Positions 7,322-12,948 of a stretch of DNA of 12,948 nt are shown one piece after another; the stretch's first letter is position 1; each line of letters begins with the position of its first letter. A model generated the notes under the pieces. That model was given only the letters and a program-made list of their open reading frames with translations. It made no database searches and was not told the DNA's origin. A program made the position numbers and the translations under genes. The stretch spans positions 1 through 12,948 of the forward strand of contig WFUK01000145.1 in the NCBI GenBank assembly GCA_015485015.1, written 5' to 3'. This DNA comes from Paracoccaceae bacterium (GTDB lineage: Bacteria > Pseudomonadota > Alphaproteobacteria > Rhodobacterales > Rhodobacteraceae).

Positions 7322-8483
7322 GATTTTCAAATGGGGCCTGCGCGCGCTGCTTTTGGTGGCGCTCATTGTGGCTGGGGTCGCGATCTGGAAGCGCGATAGT
7401 ATTACGCGGCTTTTGGCGGTGAATTCGCTATTTGATGAAAGCCGGATTGTGAATAATTTTTCCAATTTTGACGAGCTGTTTTTTAATACCCCGCTGGAAT
7501 TACCCGCTGGTCAGCCCAGTGCCTTGCCCGCCAACCCTATGGAAATGCCCGATATTTCGGCATGGGTTGAGGAAAGGGCAGTAACGGGGCTGGTGGTGCT
7601 TAAAGACGGGGCGCTGGTGCATGAAAGCTATTATCTGGGCACAGCGGATACCGATTTGCGGATCTCGTGGTCGGTGGCGAAAAGCTTTCTTTCCGCCCTG
7701 ATGGGCATCGTGCTGGAGGCAGGCGACATCGCCTCGATCGATGATCCGGTGACCAAATATGCGCCTTCGCTGACGGGCAGCGCCTATGACGGGGCCAGTA
7801 TTCGCAACGTGCTGAATATGGCTTCGGGGGTGGAATTTGACGAGGATTACCTCGATTTCAACTCCGATATTAACAAAATGGGGCGGGTGCTGGCGCTGGG
7901 CGGCTCGATGGATGAATTTGCCGCCGGGCTGACCGGAAAAATCCGCGAGCCGGGGGTGGCATGGCAATATGTGTCGATCGACACCCATATTCTGGGCATG
8001 GTTATTCGCGGGGCCACGGGGCGCAGCATTCCTGATTTGATGGTGGAAAAACTGCTGGCACCGCTCGGGCTGGAGGCCGACCCCTATTATGTGACGGACG
8101 GTTCCGGCGTGGCTTTTGTGCTGGGCGGCTTGAATTTGCGCACGCGGGATTACGCCCGCCTCGGGCAGTTGTTTTTGCAAAATGGCAGGTGGAATGGCGA
8201 ACAGCTGGTGCCGGAAAGCTGGGTGGCGGCCTCGACCGTTTCTTCTGCGCCGGGCCTGCCGGACGATGTGGGATATGGCTTTCAGTGGTGGATGCCGACC
8301 GATCTGGACGAGGGCGAGTATTTTGCCCGTGGGGTCTATGGGCAATATATTTATATCAGCCCGCGCAGCAATGTGGTGATCGCGCTGAATTCCGCGGATC
8401 GGGGCTTTTCTGAGACCGGAACCAATGCGCAAAACATCCGGATGTTTCGCAAAATTGCCGCGCAGGTGAGCGCGGCTGAATAG
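7314..8483 (+). CDS. Membrane-anchored serine hydrolase (beta-lactamase fold)
   Basis: A class C beta-lactamase/esterase-like hydrolase of 389 residues, close in style to 6-aminohexanoate-dimer hydrolase (NylB) proteins. One N-terminal membrane helix (about residues 8-25, GLRALLLVALIVAGVAIW) follows MAKIFK; the remainder should be periplasmic. The catalytic motif is Ser120-Val-Ala-Lys123, within LRISWSVAKSFLSALMGI (115-132). Tyr219-Val-Ser221 is the Tyr-x-Asn/Ser equivalent, and GVYGQYIYISP (340-350) occupies the third-motif strand. LNLRTRDYARLGQLFL (273-288) is also typical. The substrate is unknown: an ester, amide or peptidoglycan-derived peptide. Its ATG lies inside the last codons of pip (8-base overlap), which implies translational coupling and perhaps a shared role in peptide handling. 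True beta-lactamase activity is not implied. Confidence 0.9.
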   Translation: MAKIFKWGLRALLLVALIVAGVAIWKRDSITRLLAVNSLFDESRIVNNFSNFDELFFNTPLELPAGQPSALPANPMEMPDISAWVEERAVTGLVVLKDGALVHESYYLGTADTDLRISWSVAKSFLSALMGIVLEAGDIASIDDPVTKYAPSLTGSAYDGASIRNVLNMASGVEFDEDYLDFNSDINKMGRVLALGGSMDEFAAGLTGKIREPGVAWQYVSIDTHILGMVIRGATGRSIPDLMVEKLLAPLGLEADPYYVTDGSGVAFVLGGLNLRTRDYARLGQLFLQNGRWNGEQLVPESWVAASTVSSAPGLPDDVGYGFQWWMPTDLDEGEYFARGVYGQYIYISPRSNVVIALNSADRGFSETGTNAQNIRMFRKIAAQVSAAE

Positions 8484-8500
8484 GCTGCATCTGCGCGAAA

Positions 8501-8544
8501 GACCCCCTGATTTCGGCTTTCCGAATCCCTTTGAGAGGGCGGTC
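8501..8544 (+). terminator. Composite stem-loop after the pip/serine hydrolase unit
   Basis: The outer stem GACC-CCCT (8501-8508) pairs with AGGG-GGTC (8536-8544, one bulged C). The inner stem GATT-CGG (8509-8516, one bulged T) pairs with CCG-AATC (8521-8527) around CTTT. It begins 18 bases after the stop codon. No T-run follows, so it may protect the mRNA end rather than terminate alone. Confidence 0.35.
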
Positions 8545-8634
8545 GAATCTTGGCAAAAATTATGGCACAAGCGCGGATCTTATCGGATTGATATTTGCCA
8601 GAAATACACTGTTAATTAGAGAATTCGGCAGTAA

Positions 8635-8653
8635 AACACAAAAAATTTGTGTT
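8635..8653. promoter_or_regulatory. Perfect 19-bp palindrome, candidate operator for fccAB
   Basis: AACACAAA and TTTGTGTT are perfect 8-base arms around AAA. The symmetry and spacing suit a dimeric regulator rather than a terminator. It lies about 140 bases before the fccA start. It does not match the ATTC-N8-GAAT type site known for the sulfide-responsive SqrR/BigR repressors. Confidence 0.35.
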
Positions 8654-8793
8654 ATTATTATAGCTCGAAACGTAGGCTAAATACCTGTATTTTATAGAAT
8701 AAAATAGATCCAAAACCCTATATATCAATACCAAATTGCATATATACAGATATTTACAGTAGTTATTTTGAAAGTTTCATTTATAGTTGCCAC

Positions 8794-9501
8794 ATGTTCA
8801 GAGCGATAAAAAAACTATTCTTCACTGCGCCGGTTATATTCATAACCGGTGCTGCGCCAGCCCTTGCAGACGGTCATGCCGCCGAGGGTGAGCAGCTGTA
8901 TCGAACCCTTAGATGTGCGGGATGCCATGCGGTGGGACCGGATGCCAAAAACCGGGTCGGGCCACAGCTAAACGAAATTGTCGGTCGCGCTGCGGGCAGC
9001 GTCGAGGGCTTCCGATATTCACGGGCAATGGCGGCACTGGCAGAAGAAGGGCTGGTTTGGGATGACGAGAATTTGCGCGCCTTCCTGACCGCCCCGTCCG
9101 AGTTTTTGCCGCGCACACGGATGGGCTATCGCGGGGTGCGCAAAGAGGAAGATTTGAACGAACTTTTGATCTATCTCGCCACCCTGACACCGGAAACCAA
9201 CCTTGGCATCGCCCATATCGAACCGGGTGATCCTGAAGTGGCGGCGGAAATCCTCGCGATCGAGGGCAATGTGGAATACGGGCAATACCTGTCCTCTACC
9301 TGCGTGACCTGCCATCAGGCCAGCGGTGATAGCACTGGCATACCTCCGATTATCAATTGGCCGGCAGATGCTTTTGTGACGGCACTGCACGCTTATAAAA
9401 GCAAAGCCAGAGACAATGAGGTGATGCAGCAGATCACCAGCACGCTTAGCAATGACGAGATAGCTGCCTTGGCGGCTTATTACGAGAGTATTCAAGAATA
9501 A
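8794..9501 (+). CDS. fccA: Diheme cytochrome c, sulfide dehydrogenase subunit (FccA/SoxE-like)
   Basis: A periplasmic diheme cytochrome c of 235 residues that should accept electrons from the FccB flavoprotein. A Sec signal peptide ends at Ala-Leu-Ala near residue 25. The first heme site is CAGCH (41-45), with likely axial Met110 in TRMGYRG; this domain (about 28-135) resembles cytochrome c2/c550, with VGPQLNEIVGRAAGSVEGF (55-73) and LIYLATL. The second site is CVTCH (170-174), with likely axial Met211 in DNEVMQQ, as in FccA and cytochrome c4 domains. The first domain is longer than in the purple sulfur bacterial FccA. There is no evident ribosome site before the ATG and no other start in range. 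Its start uses AT-rich codons, unlike its neighbours. fccB follows after 28 bases. It could equally be called soxE. Confidence 0.88.
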   Translation: MFRAIKKLFFTAPVIFITGAAPALADGHAAEGEQLYRTLRCAGCHAVGPDAKNRVGPQLNEIVGRAAGSVEGFRYSRAMAALAEEGLVWDDENLRAFLTAPSEFLPRTRMGYRGVRKEEDLNELLIYLATLTPETNLGIAHIEPGDPEVAAEILAIEGNVEYGQYLSSTCVTCHQASGDSTGIPPIINWPADAFVTALHAYKSKARDNEVMQQITSTLSNDEIAALAAYYESIQE

Positions 9502-9529
9502 CCAATCATACATCAACGGGAGAGATGAG

Positions 9530-10801
9530 ATGAAACTAGACAGACGAGGATTTTTGGGCGTAGGCGCGGCAGCTGCCGCAACGATGAGCGCCCCGATGGT
9601 AATGGGCGCGGCCCATGGCAAGCCACGGGTTGTGGTTGTTGGGGGTGGCGCTGGCGGCGCAACCGCCGCGCGCTATATCGCCAAGGATAGCGGCGGCGCG
9701 ATCGATGTAACTCTGATCGAGCCAACCCGCACCTATTATACCTGCTTCTTTTCCAACCTGTATTTGGGCGGTTTCCGCGATATGTCCAGCATTGGACACA
9801 CCTATGGGGCCATGGCTTCGCAAGGGGTGAATGTGGTGCATGATTGGGCCATCGGCGTGGATCGCGATGCCAAAACCGTTGCGCTTGCGGGCGGTGGTTC
9901 GGTGCCTTATGACAAGCTGATCTTGTCTCCGGGGATTGATTTCCGCGATGGCGCGGTGCAGGGCTGGGATACCAGCAGCCAGAACGCCATGCCGCACGCC
10001 TATAAAGCCGGTTCGCAAACCGAGCTTTTGAAATCCCAGATCGAAGCGATGCCGCAAGGCGGGACCTTTGCCATGGTGGCTCCACCAAACCCTTTCCGCT
10101 GCCCTCCTGGGCCATATGAGCGGGTGTCCATGGTGGCGCATTATCTGAAAATCAACAACCCTACGGCGAAGATTCTGATCTTTGATCCCAAGGCCGGCTT
10201 TTCCAAGCAAAAGCTGTTTCAAGACGGTTGGTCGCGCCATTATAGCGGCATGATCGAGTGGATCAGCCCTGATTTTGGTGGCGCTGTGGATGAAGTGCGC
10301 CCCGGCAGCATGGAAGTGGTTGCGGATGGCGAAGTGGTGAAAGTGGATGTGTGTAATGTCATTCCAGCCATGAAAGCCGGTCGTATTGCCGATCTTGCAG
10401 GCGTGACCAATGATGCAGGCTGGGCACCGGTTAATCCGCATAACATGGCCACTCGCGCAGATGAAAATATCTATGTGCTGGGCGATAGCTCGCAGCAGGG
10501 CGATATGCCGAAATCCGGTTTCTCGGCCAATAGCCAAGCCAAGGTATGCGCCAATGCGGTGCGCGGCGAGCTAACGGGGTCTACGGTATTTCCGGCACGG
10601 TTTGCCAATACCTGCTGGTCTTTGATCGAAACCAATGACGGGGTGAAAGTGGGGGCGTCTTACGAGGCGACCGACGAAAAAATCGCCAAAACCTCCGGCT
10701 TTATTTCGCAAGTAGAAGATGACGCAGCCACCCGCGCAGCCACTTACGAAGAGAGCGTTGGCTGGTATGACGGGATCACCGCCGACATGTTTGGCACCTA
10801 A
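9530..10801 (+). CDS. fccB: Flavocytochrome c sulfide dehydrogenase flavoprotein subunit (FccB/SoxF-like)
   Basis: This FAD protein oxidises sulfide to sulfur or polysulfide in the periplasm and passes electrons to its cytochrome partner. The 423-residue precursor has a twin-arginine signal, DRRGFLG (4-10) with an alanine-rich core and cleavage near residue 28, which fits export after FAD insertion. VVVVGGGAGGATAARYI (34-50) is the FAD Rossmann motif. Cys72 in YYTCFFSN matches the cysteine that binds FAD covalently in Allochromatium FccB. Cys191 (FRCPPGPYER) and Cys362 (NTCWS) match its redox-active disulfide. YVLGDSS (315-321) is the second FAD-contact block. All key residues for activity are present. 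The ATG has a clear ribosome site (GGGAGAG). SoxF of the sulfur-oxidation cluster is the same family, but no other sox gene is in the window. Confidence 0.94.
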   Translation: MKLDRRGFLGVGAAAAATMSAPMVMGAAHGKPRVVVVGGGAGGATAARYIAKDSGGAIDVTLIEPTRTYYTCFFSNLYLGGFRDMSSIGHTYGAMASQGVNVVHDWAIGVDRDAKTVALAGGGSVPYDKLILSPGIDFRDGAVQGWDTSSQNAMPHAYKAGSQTELLKSQIEAMPQGGTFAMVAPPNPFRCPPGPYERVSMVAHYLKINNPTAKILIFDPKAGFSKQKLFQDGWSRHYSGMIEWISPDFGGAVDEVRPGSMEVVADGEVVKVDVCNVIPAMKAGRIADLAGVTNDAGWAPVNPHNMATRADENIYVLGDSSQQGDMPKSGFSANSQAKVCANAVRGELTGSTVFPARFANTCWSLIETNDGVKVGASYEATDEKIAKTSGFISQVEDDAATRAATYEESVGWYDGITADMFGT

Positions 10802-10822
10802 GATCACCCTTCAATAAATTTG

Positions 10823-10851
10823 AAAAGGCGCGTGTTTTGCCCGCGCCTTTT
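10823..10851. terminator. Strong intrinsic terminator, probably bidirectional
   Basis: AAAAGGCGCG (10823-10832) pairs perfectly with CGCGCCTTTT (10842-10851) around a 9-base loop. The GC core is followed by five T on the plus strand and by four T on the minus strand. It lies 22 bases after fccB and about 117 bases past the end of the convergent amidohydrolase gene, so it can serve both. The 116 bases from 10852 to 10967 hold no gene. Confidence 0.88.
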
Positions 10852-10967
10852 TGGTTGGCAAAGTGGTTCTGCCGCAAAGATCACCCTTGGCCGCCATTAT
10901 CCGGCAGGAACTGCAAATTGCACAAAGCCTCTATCGCCTGACTTGCGACAGAAACAAACAGATTCAC

Positions 10968-12242
10968 CTAATTTGCCGGATCTATCTGCGCAGGCCGCCC
11001 GGCGAGGCCAAGCGCGGCAATCGCGGGCGGGGTGCGGGAAATCACTGCGCCAGCTCTAATCACCACAAGGCGGGTGGCGCGTAGGCGAATGGCTTCGATC
11101 GGGTCTTTGGCGTGCAGCAGCACCATATTGGCCTTGCAGCCTTTGGCCAGCCCATAGCCCTCCAGCCCCATGATTTTGGCTGAATTTGTGGTGACAGCCT
11201 CAAAGCACCACGCCATATCGGCGCGGCTGGAAAGCTGGCCCACATGCAGACCCATATGCGCTACATCCAGCATGTCGGCCTTGCCCAGAGAATACCACGG
11301 GTCCATCATGCAATCAGAGCCAAAGCCGATGGTCAGCCCTGCCGCCTTCAGCTCCGGCACCCGCGTTTGGCCGCGCCGCTTGGGGTAGCTATCATGGCGG
11401 GCTTGCAGCATGATGTTGATCAGCGGGTTCGGGATAACCCGCAGCTCGGCCTCGGCCATCAGCGGGATTAGCTTGGAAACGTAGTAATTGTCCATCGAGT
11501 GCATCGAGGTCAGGTGAGAGCCAGCAACGCGGCCCTGCATGCCAAGGCGGGTGGTCTCGTAAGCCAGCGTTTCCACATGGCGGGAATGGGGGTCGTCGCT
11601 TTCATCGCAATGCATATCCACCCGCAAGCCGCGCTCGGCAGCCAGCTCGCAAAGGTAAGTAACAGAGGCCGCGCCCTCGGCCATTGTGCGCTCAAAATGC
11701 GGGATGCCGCCGACCACATCCACCCCCATATCCAGCGCGCGGATCAGGTTTTTCTGCGCCGTCGGGTCTCGAAACACGCCATCTTGCGGAAAGGCGACGA
11801 GCTGCAAATCAAGGTAGGGCGCTACCTGTTTGCGAACCTCTAAAAGCGCCGTAACACCCGTTAGCGCATCATCGCAGATGTCCACATGGCTGCGAATGGC
11901 CCCGATCCCCATGCTGACTGCCAAATCACAATAACGCAGGGCGCGCGCCATGATATCATCGACCGATTGCACAGGCTTCAGCTCGCCCCAAAGCGCGATG
12001 CCTTCCAGCAAGGTGCCGGAAACATTCATGCGTGGGGTGCCCAATGATAGCGTGGCATCCATATGGAGATGCGGGTCGATAAAGGGCGGGGAAACGAGCT
12101 GCCCTGCCGCGTCAATCACCTGTTTTGCATCGGCGGTGATATTGCGCTCCACCGCCGTAATCAGGCCATCGGTGCAGGCAATATCAACCCCCGTTTGGCC
12201 ATCGGGCAGGGTGGCATTTTTAAGTAGCAGATCAAGGGTCAT
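10968..12242 (-). CDS. Cytosine-deaminase-like amidohydrolase (CodA family)
   Basis: A metal-dependent deaminase of 424 residues that aligns with E. coli CodA, from memory, at a constant offset of three. The metal ligands are His58 and His60 (PHLHMD), His211 (MHCDESDD), His243 (GSHLTSMHS) and Asp310 (GSDC). Gln153 (AFPQDG), Glu214 and Trp316 (DPWYSLG), which hold cytosine in CodA, are also present. However, CodA has His-Asp-Asp at the last loop and this protein has Ser309-Asp310-Cys311, so the residue equal to CodA Asp314 is Cys. This makes cytosine only the leading guess; isocytosine, creatinine or other cyclic ureides are possible. Its ATG overlaps the stop codon of the upstream permease (TAATG), so the two are coupled, which points to import and deamination of one compound. 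No codA symbol is given because the substrate is uncertain. Confidence 0.88.
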   Translation of the reverse strand: MTLDLLLKNATLPDGQTGVDIACTDGLITAVERNITADAKQVIDAAGQLVSPPFIDPHLHMDATLSLGTPRMNVSGTLLEGIALWGELKPVQSVDDIMARALRYCDLAVSMGIGAIRSHVDICDDALTGVTALLEVRKQVAPYLDLQLVAFPQDGVFRDPTAQKNLIRALDMGVDVVGGIPHFERTMAEGAASVTYLCELAAERGLRVDMHCDESDDPHSRHVETLAYETTRLGMQGRVAGSHLTSMHSMDNYYVSKLIPLMAEAELRVIPNPLINIMLQARHDSYPKRRGQTRVPELKAAGLTIGFGSDCMMDPWYSLGKADMLDVAHMGLHVGQLSSRADMAWCFEAVTTNSAKIMGLEGYGLAKGCKANMVLLHAKDPIEAIRLRATRLVVIRAGAVISRTPPAIAALGLAGRPAQIDPAN

Positions 12243-12948
12243 TAGCGCTGTCCTTTAAACCATGGCTTCAGTAAGGCCCGTGGATATTCAGCGCGCCGTG
12301 CCACAATAACAAGGGCAATAATGGACAACACATAAGGGGCCATCAGGAACACTTGTGAGGGAATAAACGCGCCGACCTGGGTTTGCAGCCGCACCTGAAA
12401 GGCATCAAACGCGCCAAATAGCAGCGCCCCCATCAGGGCTTTTCCGGGCCGCCATGACGCAAAAATAACCAAAGCAATGCTGATCCAGCCGCGCCCGTTA
12501 ACCATGCCAAAGAAAAAGGAATCGAACGCCGACATGGTCAGGAACGCCCCGCCAAGCGCCATCAGCGCCGAGCCTGCCACCACCGCGCCAATGCGCAAGG
12601 CATATACCGAAAGCCCCTGCGCATCGGCTGCGTCAGGGTTATCTCCCACAGCCCGAATGGCCAGCCCCAGCGGCGTGCGGTTTAACACCCACCAGACCAC
12701 GCCGACCATAAACAGCGCTAAAATCGTCATCGGGGTTTGCTGAAATAATACAGGGCCAATGAATGGCAGGTCTGACAAAACAGGAATATCCAATGGCTGA
12801 AACGGCTCGATGCGCGGCGGCGAAGACATTTGCGGCAGCGCCGTGCGATAGGCAAAATAGCTTACCGAGGTCGCCAGCATCGTCACCCCCAGCCCCGACA
12901 CATGCTGTGAAAGGCCCAGCGGCACGGTTAATATCGCATGAATAAGGC
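12242..12948 (-). CDS. ABC transporter permease, nucleoside/nucleobase type (5' end outside window)
   Basis: An inner-membrane permease of the BPD_transp_2 (branched-chain/nucleoside) family; only the last 234 residues are seen, with the gene running past the right edge. The frame is open to the edge, and the residues before the GTG at 12925 (LIHAILT) continue a membrane helix, so that GTG is not the start. AVGDNPDAADAQGLSVYALR (about residues 101-120 of the visible part) is the loop typical of YufQ/NupQ-like nucleoside permeases, followed by ALMALGGAFLTM and SIALVIFASWRPGKALMGALLFG, a second hallmark. Around five or six membrane helices are visible. The TAA stop overlaps the ATG of the amidohydrolase by one base. 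The ATPase, the second permease and the binding lipoprotein would be expected upstream, outside the window. Confidence 0.88.
   Translation of the reverse strand, partial: LIHAILTVPLGLSQHVSGLGVTMLATSVSYFAYRTALPQMSSPPRIEPFQPLDIPVLSDLPFIGPVLFQQTPMTILALFMVGVVWWVLNRTPLGLAIRAVGDNPDAADAQGLSVYALRIGAVVAGSALMALGGAFLTMSAFDSFFFGMVNGRGWISIALVIFASWRPGKALMGALLFGAFDAFQVRLQTQVGAFIPSQVFLMAPYVLSIIALVIVARRAEYPRALLKPWFKGQR

Larger units (their letters stand above)
8484..8793. other. AT-rich intergenic region upstream of fccA
   Basis: These 310 bases hold no gene. The first 90 or so have normal composition and a composite hairpin. From about 8572 to 8790 the sequence turns strongly AT-rich, unlike the rest of the window, with runs such as TATATATCAATACC and GCATATATACAG, and it contains a perfect palindrome at 8635-8653. 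TAGAAT (8695-8700) is a fair -10 hexamer but has no good -35 partner, so I cannot name the promoter. The region probably holds the control site for fccAB and may have arrived with it. Confidence 0.6.

Noticed and set aside
8509..8527. Possible SqrR/BigR-like sulfide-repressor site
   Set aside because: The GATT-CGG/CCG-AATC symmetry is part of the composite hairpin after the serine hydrolase and does not have the ATTC-N8-GAAT form.
7500..8570. Long open frame on the minus strand opposite the serine hydrolase
   Set aside because: It has no recognisable motif and is rich in His, Arg and Pro, typical of the antisense of a GC-rich gene; the plus strand encodes a complete catalytic domain.
9536..10537. 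333-codon minus-strand frame opposite fccB
   Set aside because: It is a shadow of fccB, which carries all expected FAD and cysteine motifs.
12242..12925. GTG at 12925 as the start of the permease
   Set aside because: The frame stays open to the window edge and the residues before it continue a membrane helix, so the gene is cut by the window.
1..12948. A CRISPR array, toxin-antitoxin pair, defence island or mobile element
   Set aside because: No regular repeats, transposase, integrase or paired small genes are visible on either strand; the content is metabolic and housekeeping.

Overview
The window looks like GC-rich chromosomal DNA of an alphaproteobacterium, most likely a Rhodobacterales (roseobacter-type) organism. 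This rests on the mix of genes: alphaproteobacterial UbiG, SelO, a short cold shock protein, a Tat-exported flavocytochrome c sulfide dehydrogenase pair, and a nucleobase/nucleoside-type ABC permease next to a cytosine-deaminase-like enzyme. The assignment is inferred from protein style, not from a database search. No tRNA, rRNA, CRISPR array, insertion sequence or phage gene was recognised.

Layout, left to right. (1) 1-2598, minus strand: selO (protein AMPylase, GTG start) followed by asd (aspartate-semialdehyde dehydrogenase), with a perfect inverted repeat near the left edge. (2) 2645-3381: a small secreted protein of unknown function (plus) convergent with a cold shock protein gene (minus). 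(3) 3658-5326: an ArsC/Spx-like reductase gene (plus) whose 3' end overlaps a convergent tryptophanase gene tnaA (minus). tnaA has its own candidate promoter and a leader with a hairpin and a small ORF that contains Trp and ends Pro-UGA. (4) 5534-8483: ubiG (minus) divergent from a two-gene overlapping unit, proline iminopeptidase plus a membrane-anchored serine beta-lactamase-fold hydrolase. (5) 8484-8793: an AT-rich, gene-free stretch with a 19-bp palindrome. (6) 8794-10801: fccA/soxE-like diheme cytochrome and fccB/soxF-like flavoprotein, closed by a strong bidirectional terminator. (7) 10968-12948, minus strand: a CodA-like amidohydrolase translationally coupled to an ABC permease that runs off the right edge.

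How the genes work together. FccA and FccB should form a periplasmic enzyme that oxidises sulfide and passes electrons to the respiratory chain, which also uses the ubiquinone made with UbiG. The permease and deaminase form a plausible uptake-and-deamination route for a nucleobase-like compound. Tryptophanase breaks tryptophan into indole, pyruvate and ammonia. asd feeds lysine, threonine, methionine and cell-wall precursor synthesis.

No clearly new multi-gene system is evident. The points most worth checking are the tnaA leader, the unusual FccA domain make-up together with its AT-rich control region, the active-site substitutions in the CodA-like enzyme, and the cysteine pattern of SelO.
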